From positions 3,753,177-3,817,176 of the forward strand of contig NW_025335661.1 of the NCBI RefSeq assembly GCF_004798865.1: a stretch of DNA of 64,000 nucleotides, written 5' to 3'. A model generated the notes under the pieces. That model did not search any database, was not told the origin of the DNA, and was given only the letters and a program-made list of their open reading frames with translations. This document shows positions 45,732-58,240 of the stretch, piece by piece. The first letter of the stretch is position 1; every line of letters begins with the position of its first letter. The stretch comes from Varanus komodoensis (Eukaryota; Chordata; Lepidosauria; Squamata; Varanidae). Position numbers and translations under genes: made by a program.

Positions 45732-48002
45732 GTAAGTAGCATTTGATGTTCTAAAAATTTGGTGGATTTAGCTTTTTCAGTGGTGACTCATACAGTAGCC
45801 CCTTTCAGATTTTGGTCTTGCTTTGCAAAACCCCAAGCATTCACTAACTGCATGGGGGCATGGGACTGCAACCACCTACCATTTATGTCGGCTTCCCTGG
45901 AGGCCCTTCTTCCCAACTTTGATGTGTTCAGTGATATGTTCTGATAGACCTGGGTACAGTGACGTATTCTGAATGATACAAAGTATCTATGTATGTATGA
46001 CTATTCATGGCTATCTTTATCATGTGATGTGCAACTCTGCATAATCAGGGTTCTAGATCACTCCTTTTAGAGCAACTGAAAAACAACCAGAGGCTGGGGT
46101 ACTGCCCATGTCCTACTCTCCTTATGGCCCATGAATTAAAAAGGCCACTGAGTTTCTTGAAGAACTGAATCATGTATGATAAATGTTTGTCTATTCTATT
46201 TCCTATCCAAAAAGAATATCTTCATCATATCCTCTGTGGGTGAAGCATGCCCAAGACCTTCATTAAACAACATTGTAAAAAGTTCATTAAACATTATTTT
46301 TCAGCTGTTGCTGCTATGGTATGCAGTACTCCCTTGCTTAGGAGCTCTGGAATGCTAAGATCATGTGGGAGAAGTCTATGCTGTGGCTCAGTCCCACACT
46401 TAGTTTGCTCCACTTCCTGTAACAGCTGTGCATGTGAATGCCTGTGTATGTGAAACAGCACCAACTTGAGTTTCTCCCACACGATCTGGACCTCCAGTTT
46501 TACTGAGTTACATGTCAAGGAAGTAAGTTGCAACAGTTCCCACCTCAAAAAGTAATATTGCCAGAAACAATCATACGCACCCAAAGAAAACAAGCTGTTT
46601 GTCATGTTACAATACAGGATTGTTCCTTTTATTGATTGAAGCTAATCTTACATTTTAGTGGTGATATTAGCTCCCTTAGTGGGAGATGGGCTGGATCCAC
46701 CAAACTAAACTGAAGATGTCCTTCAGTGACCTTCTATATCTTTCCAACTGTGCTTTACTTAAATCCAAGCAGTTTGTGTTACATCTCTTTTTGGAATGAT
46801 AGTTCGACTTGATACCATCCTAGCTCATTCCCACAGGCCAGCTGGCTGAGAAAAATTTGTTCAGAAAAGCTCTCTGACCATGTGTTTGCTCAGCAGCTTC
46901 TGCAAAACCAGTATTTTTCTGGCTAAGCACATTGTGTTGAAATTGCTGGTTAAGCCATGTGATGCTCACCAATACTGTTAGGAAAATCAGTAAGTCATGG
47001 CCCCAGATCTGTATCAATAGAATAGGAACAGAATTATAATTTTATGCTGCCTCCCCCTCAAAAAAAAAGATAGAAAATGATTTGGGACCTGAACACTGAG
47101 CTTCCAAAATATAAATCTAGCTAATTAGCCCCTGGCCACTGAAGGCTATATAGTTCCTGACATAACAACAGCCATTAATGAGAAGTTAAAATGATTGGAA
47201 ACCATTTCTCAAATCTGTTCTGCCTGTTTATTGAGAGCTAATCCACACCAATGAACATGCATCTGTTTTCCTGTGTCTTCATCTATTCCACTTTATATGA
47301 AAACAGGCTGGGCATGTGGATGCTGGCCCAATCACATTTAGTTTAATTCTAACTTAGAAGGACAGTAAACCCAAGTATTCTTAGTAAAAATATTTGTAAA
47401 TATAGCCATCGTTTTACATCTATGTTATCTGATAATTGTAGACTGGCATTTTTCATATCCAGTATTTATAATCTGACATTTTTTCACACTTTGAATTCAA
47501 TACTTACGCAGTAGTGCTGTCTATCTACCACCTATCTATCCTCTATCTATCTATTATATAATGATTAGTTGTTCTCCGTGGATCAAGTATTGGTAGATGA
47601 CATCTGTTTGGATAGCTTTACATGATTAATGTTTTAATTGCATCCTAAAGAAAAGGCTTCAGGCCATATCTAATTGAATGACACCTCAATTACCTCTGCT
47701 GCCTAGTTTCATCATTTAGCTTCCTTCATTTTCCAGTGTACATCACTTTCACTCAGTACGGATATGTCTCCCATACACCACTACCCATTCTCAGTAGGTA
47801 TGTAGCTGCTGTTAAATTATGGTTGCATAATTAAACATTTGAAGACAGAATTCTAAGGAAGGAGCTGACTGCTTAATATTGATGTTCCTTTCAAATTCAG
47901 GAAGATTCAGATTTTCTAGCTATTTCCCTGTTTTCTGTTTAGTCTTTGAAAGAAAAATGCATTTTTATCAGTAGATCTTTTTAATGTTTCTGGACTATAT
48001 AG
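45732..48002 (+). other. CLSTN2: CLSTN2 last intron, about 2.3 kb
   Basis: Bounded by gtaagt and ctatatag. The acceptor has a weak pyrimidine tract for its last bases, with the T-rich part 15-30 bases upstream. A CTAT microsatellite near 47520-47560 is the only feature. No exon or nameable repeat was seen elsewhere in it. Confidence 0.85.
47520..47560. repeat. (CTAT)n imperfect microsatellite
   Basis: Several CTAT units broken by single substitutions. Directly visible. Confidence 0.75.
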
Positions 48003-48215
48003 AAATATGAAGAACCTCATCATGTAGAAGAAGAAACTGATGAGGAAGAAGAGGATCTAGAAGATGAAGATGAAGATACAACCAGTGCTGAATCAGATGA
48101 AAGTGAAGAAGAAGAGGAAGAAGAGGAGGAAGAAGCCATTGGAAATAAAGGAGACAAACAAAATGCAACCAGGCAAGATCAGCTGGAGTGGGATGATTCA
48201 ACACTACCTTACTAG
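48003..48215 (+). CDS. CLSTN2: CLSTN2 last coding exon (acidic tail, second WDDS motif, stop)
   Basis: The exon begins Lys-Tyr-Glu-Glu-Pro and encodes the strongly acidic cytoplasmic tail characteristic of calsyntenins. This includes HVEEETDEEEEDLEDEDED, a Ser-Asp-Glu stretch and ten Glu in a row before Ala-Ile-Gly. The end is QDQLEWDDSTLPY and TAG at 48213-48215. Leu-Glu-Trp-Asp-Asp-Ser is the second kinesin-light-chain-binding motif, and the final Thr-Leu-Pro-Tyr matches the C-terminus of calsyntenin-2 as I recall it. The acidic run was proposed in the family to bind calcium. The repetitive GAA/GAG codons make its length likely to vary between species. The exon has 213 coding bases including the stop. 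Confidence 0.97.
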   Translation, partial: KYEEPHHVEEETDEEEEDLEDEDEDTTSAESDESEEEEEEEEEEAIGNKGDKQNATRQDQLEWDDSTLPY

Positions 48216-49994
48216 AAACCCTTAGTTCTGTTGCTCCTTTTGTATACACCAATACTGTGTATTTCTGAGTCAATCCTACTGAGTGAACCCTATGTTGGAT
48301 CTGTTAATTAATTGACAGGATTTAACTCCTTTTTGACTACAGATGATCGAGCTGCATTGCCTGAATTTGATGTAGTTGTATCAAAACTGTTCCAGATAGT
48401 TATCCTTTTCCTAATGTTTGGGTAATGGCACCTGGTAAAGCACAGGGTACAACCGTTATTGTGTCACCCATAATAACAACACAAACAATTCCTTACCAAT
48501 GCACCTCTTCCATGAAGCCCCTTTTACCTTCTTAATATGAATATGCAATTGTCCTGTTCACCAATCCATAGATAAAACAGTCCAACTTGTTTTTAATAGT
48601 GATTTCTGGAGTCCAAATATACACAAACCCTTCTGGCTTTCGTTCAACTCTATGCGTGGTTAAAGAACTCTATCTCAAGAGATAGACCAAGATGTACGTA
48701 CTTAGAAAGGGCAAAATTCATTTTCTTGCTTGCCACTGTTCCACATTGTGCTTAATTGCCTCTGTGGAAGGATTCAAAATATATTTAATGGTGTGTGTTC
48801 TTACACATGTATGAAGAAATGGTAATCCATTTCTCTGCTAATGTACAAATCTTGCAAGGGGGAAATTCTTGGCCAGTCTACCTATTGAAATTCAGTTGAT
48901 GCTATATAAAATCCCATAAACTGAAACCTTTGCTTGTGATGATTTTCCAGTGCTCTCTGTCATACAGATTAAGCAATGTTATCTCATGTGAAAAATAGGT
49001 TCAGCTGGAATGCTACTTTGACTAAGACCTGTGCTTCTGATCTTCACAGAAAATCTATTCTGAGTAACCTGCACTGTAAATCATTACTTTGTTGCAGTAT
49101 CTTGTAACAGTACTATACCATAGCTGGGCTTGGCAGGGATTTAAAGGAATGCTGTGTATATGGATTTAAACAATATTTGTAGGCTTTCTGCATGTAAAAA
49201 AAGAGGCTGATTTAAGTATTGCAGTTGAAATTGGTGCCTGATACATTCGATTTGGAACCAAGCAATCTACAGGCAAAAGGGATCTCATCTGAAAACAAAA
49301 CTAGCATTGTAGTATTATAAAGCCTTTACTTCAACAAAAACCTTCAGGAGATTATTAAGCACATAATTTAAAAGCAGAAAGAATTAGCAGATTTAAAAAG
49401 AGAAGTAGCTATAGAATAGTTTTGCATTTTCCCCCAACTACTGTATTCTAAATGTTGAGGCATTGACAAGTCTGTGTGGTTTGTTATATTATTAGTTCTC
49501 CCTGACATTCTTTGTAGTTGTAAAATAGCGCAAATGCCAAACAGTGCAGTACTTGCTGCTGTACATCTGGATCATTTGATGCTGAAGCAAAGAATGTAAT
49601 TTTGTAATTTCTTATTTATAATTTCATATTTTTGTGTTTACTTTCATTTTTTTAATCTCATCTGAATTTTGGAAGAGTGCCATTCCATCACCTTCTACCA
49701 AGATGCACCAGTATATAACAGCAACCTCTAAATCAGAAATTAGAGCAGTTTGTGGGTTTTGGGGTAGGGGGATGTTTCTGCTCCTTTTTTTGTCTCTCCT
49801 AAGAATATGTTTTAGTTCTGAGTAAAAGATGCATAGCAAACTACTTTATACCAGGCCATAAAGCCCCACTATTTTCTTCCCAGACGTAGCAGTTTCTCTC
49901 CCCAGGATCCCTCAGGCAGAGAATTTCCTGGCACCTGCTCCTTGATACTTTTAACTTGATAGCATGAATTGCACTTGGGATAGTCTGTGGGTAA
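48216..49994 (+). other. CLSTN2: CLSTN2 3' untranslated region (extent uncertain)
   Basis: The sequence directly after the stop has no repeat I can name and no splice-like continuation, so it is 3' UTR for at least some distance. I found no clear AATAAA with a GT-rich tail in this part; weak variants such as TATAAA near 48904 occur. Calsyntenin-2 transcripts are known for long 3' UTRs, so the transcript may continue past the CR1 copy. An AATAAA near 53589 is a candidate further down. Confidence 0.6.
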
Positions 49995-52835
49995 ACATAG
50001 AAACACAGAAATATAGAAACAGAGCGAGTCAGAAGTGGTCTCCTGGGCCATCTAGTCTGACCTCTGGCTCCAGCCAGCTCTGCTCACAACATGCCTCCCA
50101 TGTGCATGTCTAGCCTATCCTTAAACACCCTCACCAATGGGGCCTCAACCACTTCCCATGGAAGCCCATTGCATACCCCAGGGGTCCTAGCTGTCAGGAA
50201 GTGCTTCCTGGCATCCAAATGAAACCTTGGTTCCCTGAGCTTCGCTCCATTGGAGCATGACCTGCCCTCCTCTGCAGGGGGGGAGAGGTCTCTACCCAGT
50301 TCCGTATGACACCCCCTCACATACCTGTATGTTGCCAACAGATCCCCTTGGAGTCTTCTTTTCTCCAGGCTGAAAAGACCCAGTCTTGCCTCATACAGCT
50401 TTCCCTGCAAACTGGCCACCAACCTTGTGGCCCTACGCTGCACTGACTTTAACCTGGCTATATCCTTCCTGTAATGAGGAGCCAAAAACTGAACACAATA
50501 CTCCAGTTGCAGGCACACCAGAGTTGTATAGAGTGGTTGTAATACCTCTCTCGATTTAGAAGCCACGCTTCTGGCTATGCAACCAAGGGTGCTGTTGACC
50601 CTCTTGACCACCACATCACACTGCTGACTCATGTTTAGTCTGCAGTCAACCAGCACCCCAAGATCACAAGTGCTGCTCCCCAGCCACTTGTCCCCTAACC
50701 TATACTTATGACACTCATTCCTATGCCCCAAGTGCAAGACGTTGCACTTATCAACATTGAATGCCATCCTGTTGTCTCCTGCCCATTTCCATAGTCTGTC
50801 CAGATCCTTTTGGATCTGGAGTACCTGCTCCTCAGTTGTGGCCACTGCCCCAGTTTTAGTATCGTCTGTGACTTTGATCAGCAGACCGGTCACTCCTTCT
50901 TCCATGTTGTTGATGAAAAGATTAAACAGGATTGGCCCCAGGACAGAGCCCTGGGGGACCCCACTTGTCACTGGCCACCATCCTGATGATTCCCCACTAA
51001 TGGTTAGCCTCTGTTTTCAGTCAGTCAACCATGACCTAATCAATCAAACAGTGCATTGGTCTATCTCAAAACTCCTCAATTTCTCAACCACGATATCATG
51101 TGGCACTTTGTCAAAGGCCTTGCTGAAATCCAGGTAAACCACATCCACTGCATCCCCTCTGTCTAGCCACCTTGAAACCTTGTCATAGAATTCCACAAGG
51201 TTTGTCTGGCAGGAACTGTTATTGCAGAAGCCATGTTGTGTGGCTACCAGCCTCCCTTCCCTATCTAGCATCACTAGATCTCTCGCTATTATGAGCCCTT
51301 CCATTGTTTTTTCTACAATGGACGTAAGGCTAACTGGTCTGTAATTCTCCATTTCCTTTCTACTGCCCTTTTTGAAAATTGGGAGCACTGATGCCACCCT
51401 CCAGTCCTCTGGAACTTCACCCATTCTCCACGAGGACTCAAAAATGGAGGCCAGTGGGCATGATGGAACCCCTGTCAACTCTCGAAGTACCCTTGGGTGC
51501 AACCCATCAGGGCCCGGCACCTTTGTAGTGTCCAATGCCCTGAGGAGCTCCTCAACCTCTGGGGGGCAGATGACTCTTATCTGTGCCCCTAAGTCCCTGG
51601 CCTCATCTAATCTCATGCAGATCTCCCCCACCCTGCTCTGGGGAGAATACAGAGGCAACATTGTCATTTAGCATATGTGCCTGGTGTCTTGCATCAGTTA
51701 TTGGATCCCCTTCCTCCTTATTTAGCAGTCCCACTACCTGTCTCCCCTTCCTCTTGCAATTTACATGCTGATAGAAGCCCTCTTTGTTGCTCTTGATATT
51801 CTTTGCAAGTCTCAGCTTGTAATCAGCCTTAGCCTTGTGAAGAATCCTGCACCGGGCCTCCTCCTCCTGGTATATCCTTTTGTCTATTTGCTCCCAGTAC
51901 CCATTTCCTACGGAGGTTGCTCTTACATCTAATCCCTCTAACCACCTCCTTTTGCATCCATAGCTGCACTCTCCTTTGCCTCCCCACCTTACTAACTAGA
52001 GGTATCATCAATGCTTGTGCTTCCACAACCTCCCTTTAGAGGGACATCCACCCCTCCTCAATTCCCTTATCTTCCATTAACCTATCCAAGGAAACTTTCC
52101 CCAGTCTGGCCTTCAGTTGGCCAAAGTTGGCCCTCTTGAAATCCCAGCTTCTAGTGTTCAACCTGCTGCACATCCCCATTCCCCTGATCTCAAAGGAAAG
52201 GATGGAGTGATCACTCACATCCAGAGCTCGCCTAATCTGTACCTCATCTATCAGCTCCTCCCTGTTGGTCAAAACCAAGTCAAGGATGTCCCCCCACCCC
52301 TTCATCGCTGTTCAGATCCTCTGTGTGAAAACCCTCCCTCTATAGCATCTAGGAAGCAGTGCGACCTGGCTGTCATCACTGAGTGAGTCTCCCAAATAAC
52401 ATCCAGGAGATTGAAATCTGCCATAATTATTGTGTCCCTCCCCTGAAATAGCCTTAGAATCTGGCCTGTCAGGACATCATCCAGGGTCTCAAGTTGACCT
52501 GGAGGGCGATAACATACCCCCACTATCCGGTCCCTCTCCCTGTCAAAACCCCTTAGTTTCACCCAGACTTCCTCTACCAGATCCCCATCTTCCCTGCATT
52601 CTATCTCACTGCATCCTATCCCTTCCCTGACATATAAAGCCATGTCCCCACCCCTCTTTTCCTTCCTGTCCTTTCTATACAGGTGATACCCTATATGTTT
52701 ACATTCCAGTCTTGCCATTTATCCCACCAAGCGTCCATGAACCCCACCAGATCATACCCTCCTATTCCCAGGAGAACTTCAAGCTTTTCCTGGTTATTAC
52801 CCATGCTCCTAGCATTGGTGTACATTGGTGTAAAT
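49995..52835 (-). repeat. Long CR1 LINE copy, antisense, about 2.8 kb
   Basis: On the minus strand, from high to low coordinates, the copy first shows the endonuclease start (TNARSMGNNQEKLEVLLG and GYDLVGFMDAWWD near 52830-52700). The endonuclease body follows (VGVCYRPPGQLETLDDVL; ADFN where GDFN is expected; LDLVLTNREELIDEV; SDHSILSFEI). Then comes reverse transcriptase: VPGPDGLHPRVLRELT, GSRKEMENYRPVSLTSIVEK, VYLDFSKAFDKVPH and TSGVPQGSVLGPILFNLFIN. The catalytic FADD box reads VTDD. The C-terminal frame 50971-50084 is open for 295 codons. The 3' tail is 'ggtcagactagatggcccag' with short 'tttctatg'-like words. The frame is interrupted in several places, so the copy cannot move by itself. 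Its good preservation suggests a fairly recent insertion. Confidence 0.93.
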
Positions 52836-54285
52836 CACAGATTCCTGGAAGCTACCCAGCAGGTCATGGGAATGACACTGCCAGATTGCTAGTCAGCATC
52901 ATTTATGGTCAGAACTATGACAGTATCTGATCAGTATCTGAACTTTAATATACACTATTGGAACTGGAATTACCATGGCTGCTGGCACCAGACTTGCCCT
53001 CCAATGGATCCTCATTAAAGGATTTAAAGTGTACTCATTCCAATAACAGGGTCTCGAAAGAGTCCTGTCTTGTTATTTTTTGTCACTGGTGTAAAGTATG
53101 GGCCTCACCACTAAACTGCAAAGCTTCCATGAGAAAGGAAGAAGCAAACTATAACCTGCTACCTGGCAGTTGAAGAACAAAGCTATGGGCATTCTGGGGC
53201 TCCCAGATAGGTGTGGTACTTTGAAGCCAGGTGAGACTAAAGATCATCTTTCTAAGTAACTGCTCTTGTCTAGTTAAGGCAGTTCTGCCAACCTGCGAAC
53301 ACTATTAAATCAGGCCATTTACTCCATCGCACAGATGCTGCCCAGCCATTTGGTTGCCCGTAGAGCTTTTGTATCTGTGGATGAGAACTGAAAGCAGAAG
53401 CAACAAAAGGTGTGTGTGTGTGGGGGAGGCCCTACTTCCTGATGACACATGAACACGTCTTAAATTGGGCAATTTCTATTTTAGAGTCTATCCTTATTTC
53501 TTCCTCAAATTAAGATGGAAAAAAAACCTGTACTTACAGTTGATTTACTTATTTTAACAACTGATGCAAAATGCTTTGTTATGATGCAATAAAATAACTT
53601 CTCCTGAATATAAATATGATTTAAATGTAAACACTGAATCAGTTTCTCTTTCCATCTTATTTTAGAGGTTCCACTGGAAAAAACATAGCTTCTCCTGAGA
53701 GTACAAAGCCGCCATTGCATTGCTGTACTGTTTTCTGTTTGAGAACTGCAGAAAATATTGTTGAATGCCTTTAATTATTTCATCATTCAGTTTGAACCTT
53801 AACAGTGGTCTTCATTTGTATCATTGCAGCTTGGTCCCTCTCTAGTAGAATATTTAGGGTACATCCTGATGGTAGATTCTTTCATTTGTATATTTCTGCT
53901 ATAAAACAAAAACAAGTGTGGCATCCCAAGTGGAAGATTTGTAACTCTTCCCCTGGGAAATTTTTATGCTCGTGGCCATTTCCTACTTTACACAGCATCA
54001 AATTTTGTACATTAAATAAGCAACCACAGTCAGTCCTTGTTCTCTGATGACTGTCCTTTATCCTTCCATCCTGACAGATACCAAGCTAATTTAAATGCTT
54101 GACCATGACCAAAATGAATCACACAGCCTCTGCAATAAAAGGAACAACAAGATCAAACCGCATGTATTCAATATATTAGTATTAGTATCTCCAGGTACAG
54201 AATTAGTAAAATGGTAAAAGACATTTAAAGCATATCATAATGGTGATTACTCACAAAACAGTGTAAGCCACTCAACCATAAACAC
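52836..54285. other. Intergenic or 3' UTR stretch without named features
   Basis: AT-rich sequence. An AATAAA near 53589 and an ATTAAATAAG near 54011 are possible polyA signals, but neither has decisive context. No gene or repeat is recognised. Confidence 0.6.
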
Positions 54286-54289
54286 CCTG

Positions 54290-54560
54290 CTATTGGTTAA
54301 AAAATTCTGTCAGATTCTATCAAATAAGTGGGGAAGTCTTAGTGCTGAAAGGATGGCAGTGTTGGTACTGGGGGATCTCAGTGGGCAGAGCATGCCAAAC
54401 TTGGCAGCTACCACCACGAAGGCCTTTTCCATAGTTGTCACCCTCCAGATGTGTCACATTCATTCTTTCACCTTTTGTATTTACTTGAGTACTACATCTA
54501 GGTACATTGGAAGACATTCTAACAGCCAAATGCAAGTGTGGTGGTCAGCATATTCTTCGG
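54290..54560 (-). repeat. Old L2-like LINE fragment
   Basis: 'gcagagcatgccaaacttgg' followed by 'cagctaccaccacgaaggcc' read backwards resembles the C-terminal 'KAFVVVAAKFGMLCP' type block that precedes L2 tails, as also seen at 10300-10400. It is short and diverged. Confidence 0.45.
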
Positions 54561-55585
54561 TGTCCTGTGCATGCAGACTCTTAGAGGAATAAAATGAGTC
54601 ATGGTACTCTACCTAAATGTATCCTGCAGCTCAGTAGTACTGAAAAGCACACCTGGCCCAAATTATATTCATTAGGTTGCACCCTAAATACAAAATTGAT
54701 TACTCATAACAGGAATTTCCAACAACATACATAGGACATTGATTTTTTTTTTAAAAAAAATGTTTCTTACATTCAGAAATTTATAATCAATTAGGCCAAA
54801 AGGTCTCAAGTTTAAATTTTTGAAGCCATTTCTTCATTACACTGCACTTCTTACATTTTAAATAGAGCAATAATATCTCCAAGAGAGCATACAGTAGACT
54901 GATCTAATGAAAAGTGGAATGAAATTGATGAAATAGTTGATACAGTTTAACATGCAAAACTAATGTGAAGGCAGCACAAAATTCTGTTGCTAGCTTTTTT
55001 GCACTGTGTTAGAGTAAACATTAGTGAGTTATATTTATTGGTAACATATGATTATCAGAAAGAAATCTGTTTAAGTTATTTAGTTCATTATGAAAAATTG
55101 AAGTGGGGGGCTTTATTTTCTAAACTGTAAATATGTCTAAGTATTATGTAAATTATTATAGTGATGTCAGATTCCATGTTCCATCCCATCCCATACAGTT
55201 TACAAAATTATGTTCTACACACTCTCCAAAAACTCCCTTAAGCCCCGCCCCCACTATGTGTTTACTATAGTAAGAAACTATTATTCACATCCTGAGTTTG
55301 TTAGCAAGGGCTGGTGCTAACAACATAATTCCATGGGCACTAGTGGATCCCTCAGTGATTTAAACTTTAAAAAAAATTAAAACAGTGATTTAAACTGCCA
55401 TTTTCACATTCATACTTAAGAACCTAAGGCTTAGATTTAAACTGTTACTTACTTCTGACTGGGTTCCATTTTGTGACTGGGCTCCATATTGAAGAAAATA
55501 GAATATTGAAGAGTTTCCCATGAAGTTACAGGGGGTTTTTATTTGGGAATATAGTCCAAATGATGAAAGCTACTTTAATTCCTCC
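54561..55585. other. AT-rich stretch without named features
   Basis: No open frame with homology, no repeat family recognised and no RNA gene. A homopolymeric T/A tract lies near 54742. Confidence 0.6.
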
Positions 55586-55589
55586 TCTG

Positions 55590-55845
55590 TTGCCCTTTTC
55601 TACCAACAGTGCTTGTTCCCCTGTGTGCTTACTGGTTCTATCTTTAATAATGCTTTCAAACAGTTTACCCAGAACATATATTAAGTTAACTGGTCTGTAA
55701 TTTCCCAGATCACCTCTGGATCCTTTTTTTTTTTAAACTGGTGTTACATTGGCCATTGAAAATGTCATTTTAAAGACAAGTATCCCATCTTTATAGGTGC
55801 ATCAGATGCTCATCAAGTAGTTCATGTTATATTTTCTTCCTTTGA
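55590..55845 (-). repeat. CR1-like LINE fragment, RT part
   Basis: 'gctttcaaacagtttaccca', 'gaacatatattaagttaact', 'ggtctgtaatttcccagatc' and 'acctctggatcc' are, read backwards, the codons for GSRGDLGNYRPVNL.....GK, the first RT block of CR1-type LINEs. A sister copy with nearly the same words lies at 63815-63920. Confidence 0.7.
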
Positions 55846-57055
55846 ACCTGCCAGCCTGAGTACATCACCAGTATAGGTGCCTTCAGCATCAGATAACCAT
55901 GATGCAGGTGGAATCCCACCAGTAGCACTGCTGCCACAGAGCCAGTCTGAAACAGCAGAATGTAAATTCCTATGTAGTTCAAAAATGGGTACTCATGAGA
56001 CTTACACTGCACACTTGGAGGGTGAAAGTCCCACTCCATCGCTCTGCACCCAACACACCATTATTTGCTGTCTGCTTACTTCTGGAATTCCTCAGGGCCT
56101 GGATAAAAAGGACCATCTCAACCCCCATCAAAGGTGGAAGAAATTGCTGGCATAGCCAGCATAACCTTGTATGGATGTTCAAAAATCTTTCTTTGTATTA
56201 GTAGAATTGTCCTTTTTGGATATGTGTCATGAAAGTCATCAGGCATACTAAGCACATATCTCAGTGTGCAAAAAGCTTTAGCTATGTGTGCATTTGTCAG
56301 ATGTAAACTCCTCGGCTGGCTGGCTGGCTAACAAATGCAAGCAAATAAGTCATCTGGATGATGCATGTTTATTGAAGGAAAATAACAAGCTGAAGTGTGT
56401 TTCCTCTGCTCCAAACATGCCTGGATTTAGGAACAAAAGAAAGATCAAAGGGTGCTACTGGTGGGTTCATGGCAACAGCTGTCAATGTGTCCATTTTGGT
56501 GCTCAGATCATAGGAGATGGCTTTATAGATGTAGGACTAGTATAACTTCCATGGTTAAAGCTGTTTGCTCTAATTAATGTACATAAATTAATCTAAATTA
56601 ATTGGATTTAGTGGCTCTAATTAATGTTGGTCTGTAGTTTCACATATATGGATCTCAGCTAGGTGATGGAACCCACAGTTGCTGGCACAACAATATCCAT
56701 ATAGAACTGGTTTTGCTAGAGGGCAATGTGGATTTGGTATGCTTAGTTTATAATTTAAATATTAGTTACAATTATTTAAGAATAATTTAAAGAAGAGAAC
56801 TTCTAGCTAACAACATGGATTGTTCAATGTATCAAAATCTTCTGACTGGTTAGAGAAATGGGTCTGAGAACATAATGCAAAGTTAAAAACAAGCATGTTT
56901 CATCTTACATTCATTCAACTTCAAAATCAAAATTAATTCTTATATTATTAGAATTCCAATACCATCATTAATTGTAATGATAATATATCTATACTTGCTA
57001 TGGGGGCCACAATAACTGATTCCAAGGATCATCACCAGAGAAGTTAATAAGAACA
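55846..57055. other. Stretch without named features
   Basis: Several short open frames overlap here but none shows homology I can recognise. No repeat family was recognised. Confidence 0.55.
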
Positions 57056-57059
57056 CAAT

Positions 57060-57815
57060 TTTAAATGCAAGAAAATGCTTTCATTCCATTTTGTTTCATG
57101 ATTTGTTTCTTAAGCATAATAAGCCAGTTGAAACAACTCCTGATGAAAGTGAAAAAGGAATTTCAAAAGCAGGCTGCAGCTATATATTGAGAAGACAAAT
57201 ATCAGGATTACAAGAAGAATTACAGAAGGTAATCATGAACAATGGTGACATTGAAGTTGTGAAAGGGTTTAAATACCTTGACTCAGTCATCAATTCAAAT
57301 GGAGCTTGCAACCAATAAATTCAAAGACTGGGAAGGGCAACAGTGAAGGAGCTAGAAATGCTAATCAAATGTTAGGATGTTTCACTGAAGACCAAGACCA
57401 AGATCATCTACACAGTTTCATTCTATTACTAGGTGTGGGTGTGAAAGCTGATGGGAAGAAAATTGATGCATTTCAAACACAGTCACGGAGAAAAACTTTG
57501 CAAATATCCTAGACTGTCAGGTGTACGTCCTAGATAAAATCAAGCCAGAGCTTTCCCTAGAAGGAAAAGTTGACAAAACTGAAGCTGTTATGCTTTGGGC
57601 AGGTCATGAGAAGGCAAGATTAACTGGAAGACTAGATTATGCAAGGGAACCTGGAAAGCAGAGAAGGGAAAGGAAGACCAAATATGAATTGACTCCATAA
57701 AACAAGCCAGAGACTTGAATTTGCAAGAACTGAGCCAGTCCATCATGGATAGGACATTTTGCAGGGCTTTTCATTCATAAATCAGAGACAACTTGATGGC
57801 ACAAAATGAAAACAA
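57060..57815 (+). repeat. BovB (RTE) LINE 3' part
   Basis: The + strand encodes GDIEVVKGFKYLDSVINSNG near 57247, the RTE block '..F.YLGS.I..DG.C..EI..R'. Later parts give GVKADGKKIDAFQTQ (BovB 'KKRIDAFE.W') and words of the C-terminal KRRRGR..M..LDSI..A block near 57650-57700. The 3' end 'aaatcagagacaacttgatg' with 'gcacaaaat' is the squamate BovB terminus. Several frame breaks are present. Unlike the long BovB copy at 35365-37090 it is in the + orientation. Confidence 0.8.
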
Positions 57816-58169
57816 TAAGCCAAGATATATACAAGTTATTTTTCTACTAGGGATGGATTAATCTTTCAGTTTTGCTTTCTGCTGCATTTCAATCATTTAA
57901 TTATTTTCTTTCCATCTGGAATATGAAGAAATTCACACATTTTGGCAAATTCTTATAAAAATTGACTGAACTTCAGTTCTCACCCATTTGCACCAGCCAA
58001 ATCCAGTATGTCCATGGAAGGGATCATGTAGCACCTGCCAGTCATATAACTGTTAAAAATGAGAAACTCGTTAGACAATAGATAGCAACAATAAAATACT
58101 ACCAAAAGCATGGCTGAAGATACACATTCAAATCTTTATGAGTTAAACATTCAAATTGATGCTGTATCT

Positions 58170-58240
58170 AATTTGTGTTATCGCCACCCTGAGACACTGT
58201 GAAGGGCAGGATACAAAAACTTAAACAAATTGCTGAAACT
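58170..58240 (+). repeat. L2-like LINE tail relic
   Basis: 'gttatcgccaccctgagaca' followed by 'ctgtgaagggcaggatacaa' resembles the reptile L2 tail 'gtaagccgccctgagtcc...gaagggcgggatataaa'. Confidence 0.5.

Noticed and set aside
47995-48273. 92-codon minus frame rich in Leu, Pro and His
   Set aside because: It is the shadow of the acidic GAA/GAG tract of the last CLSTN2 exon.
50084-50971. 295-codon open frame on the minus strand as a host gene
   Set aside because: It carries the CR1 reverse transcriptase block (TSGVPQGSVLGP) and C-terminal LINE pattern, so it is part of the CR1 copy.
51044-51667. 207-codon minus frame as an independent gene
   Set aside because: It is the upstream RT part (VYLDFSKAFDKVPH) of the same CR1 copy.
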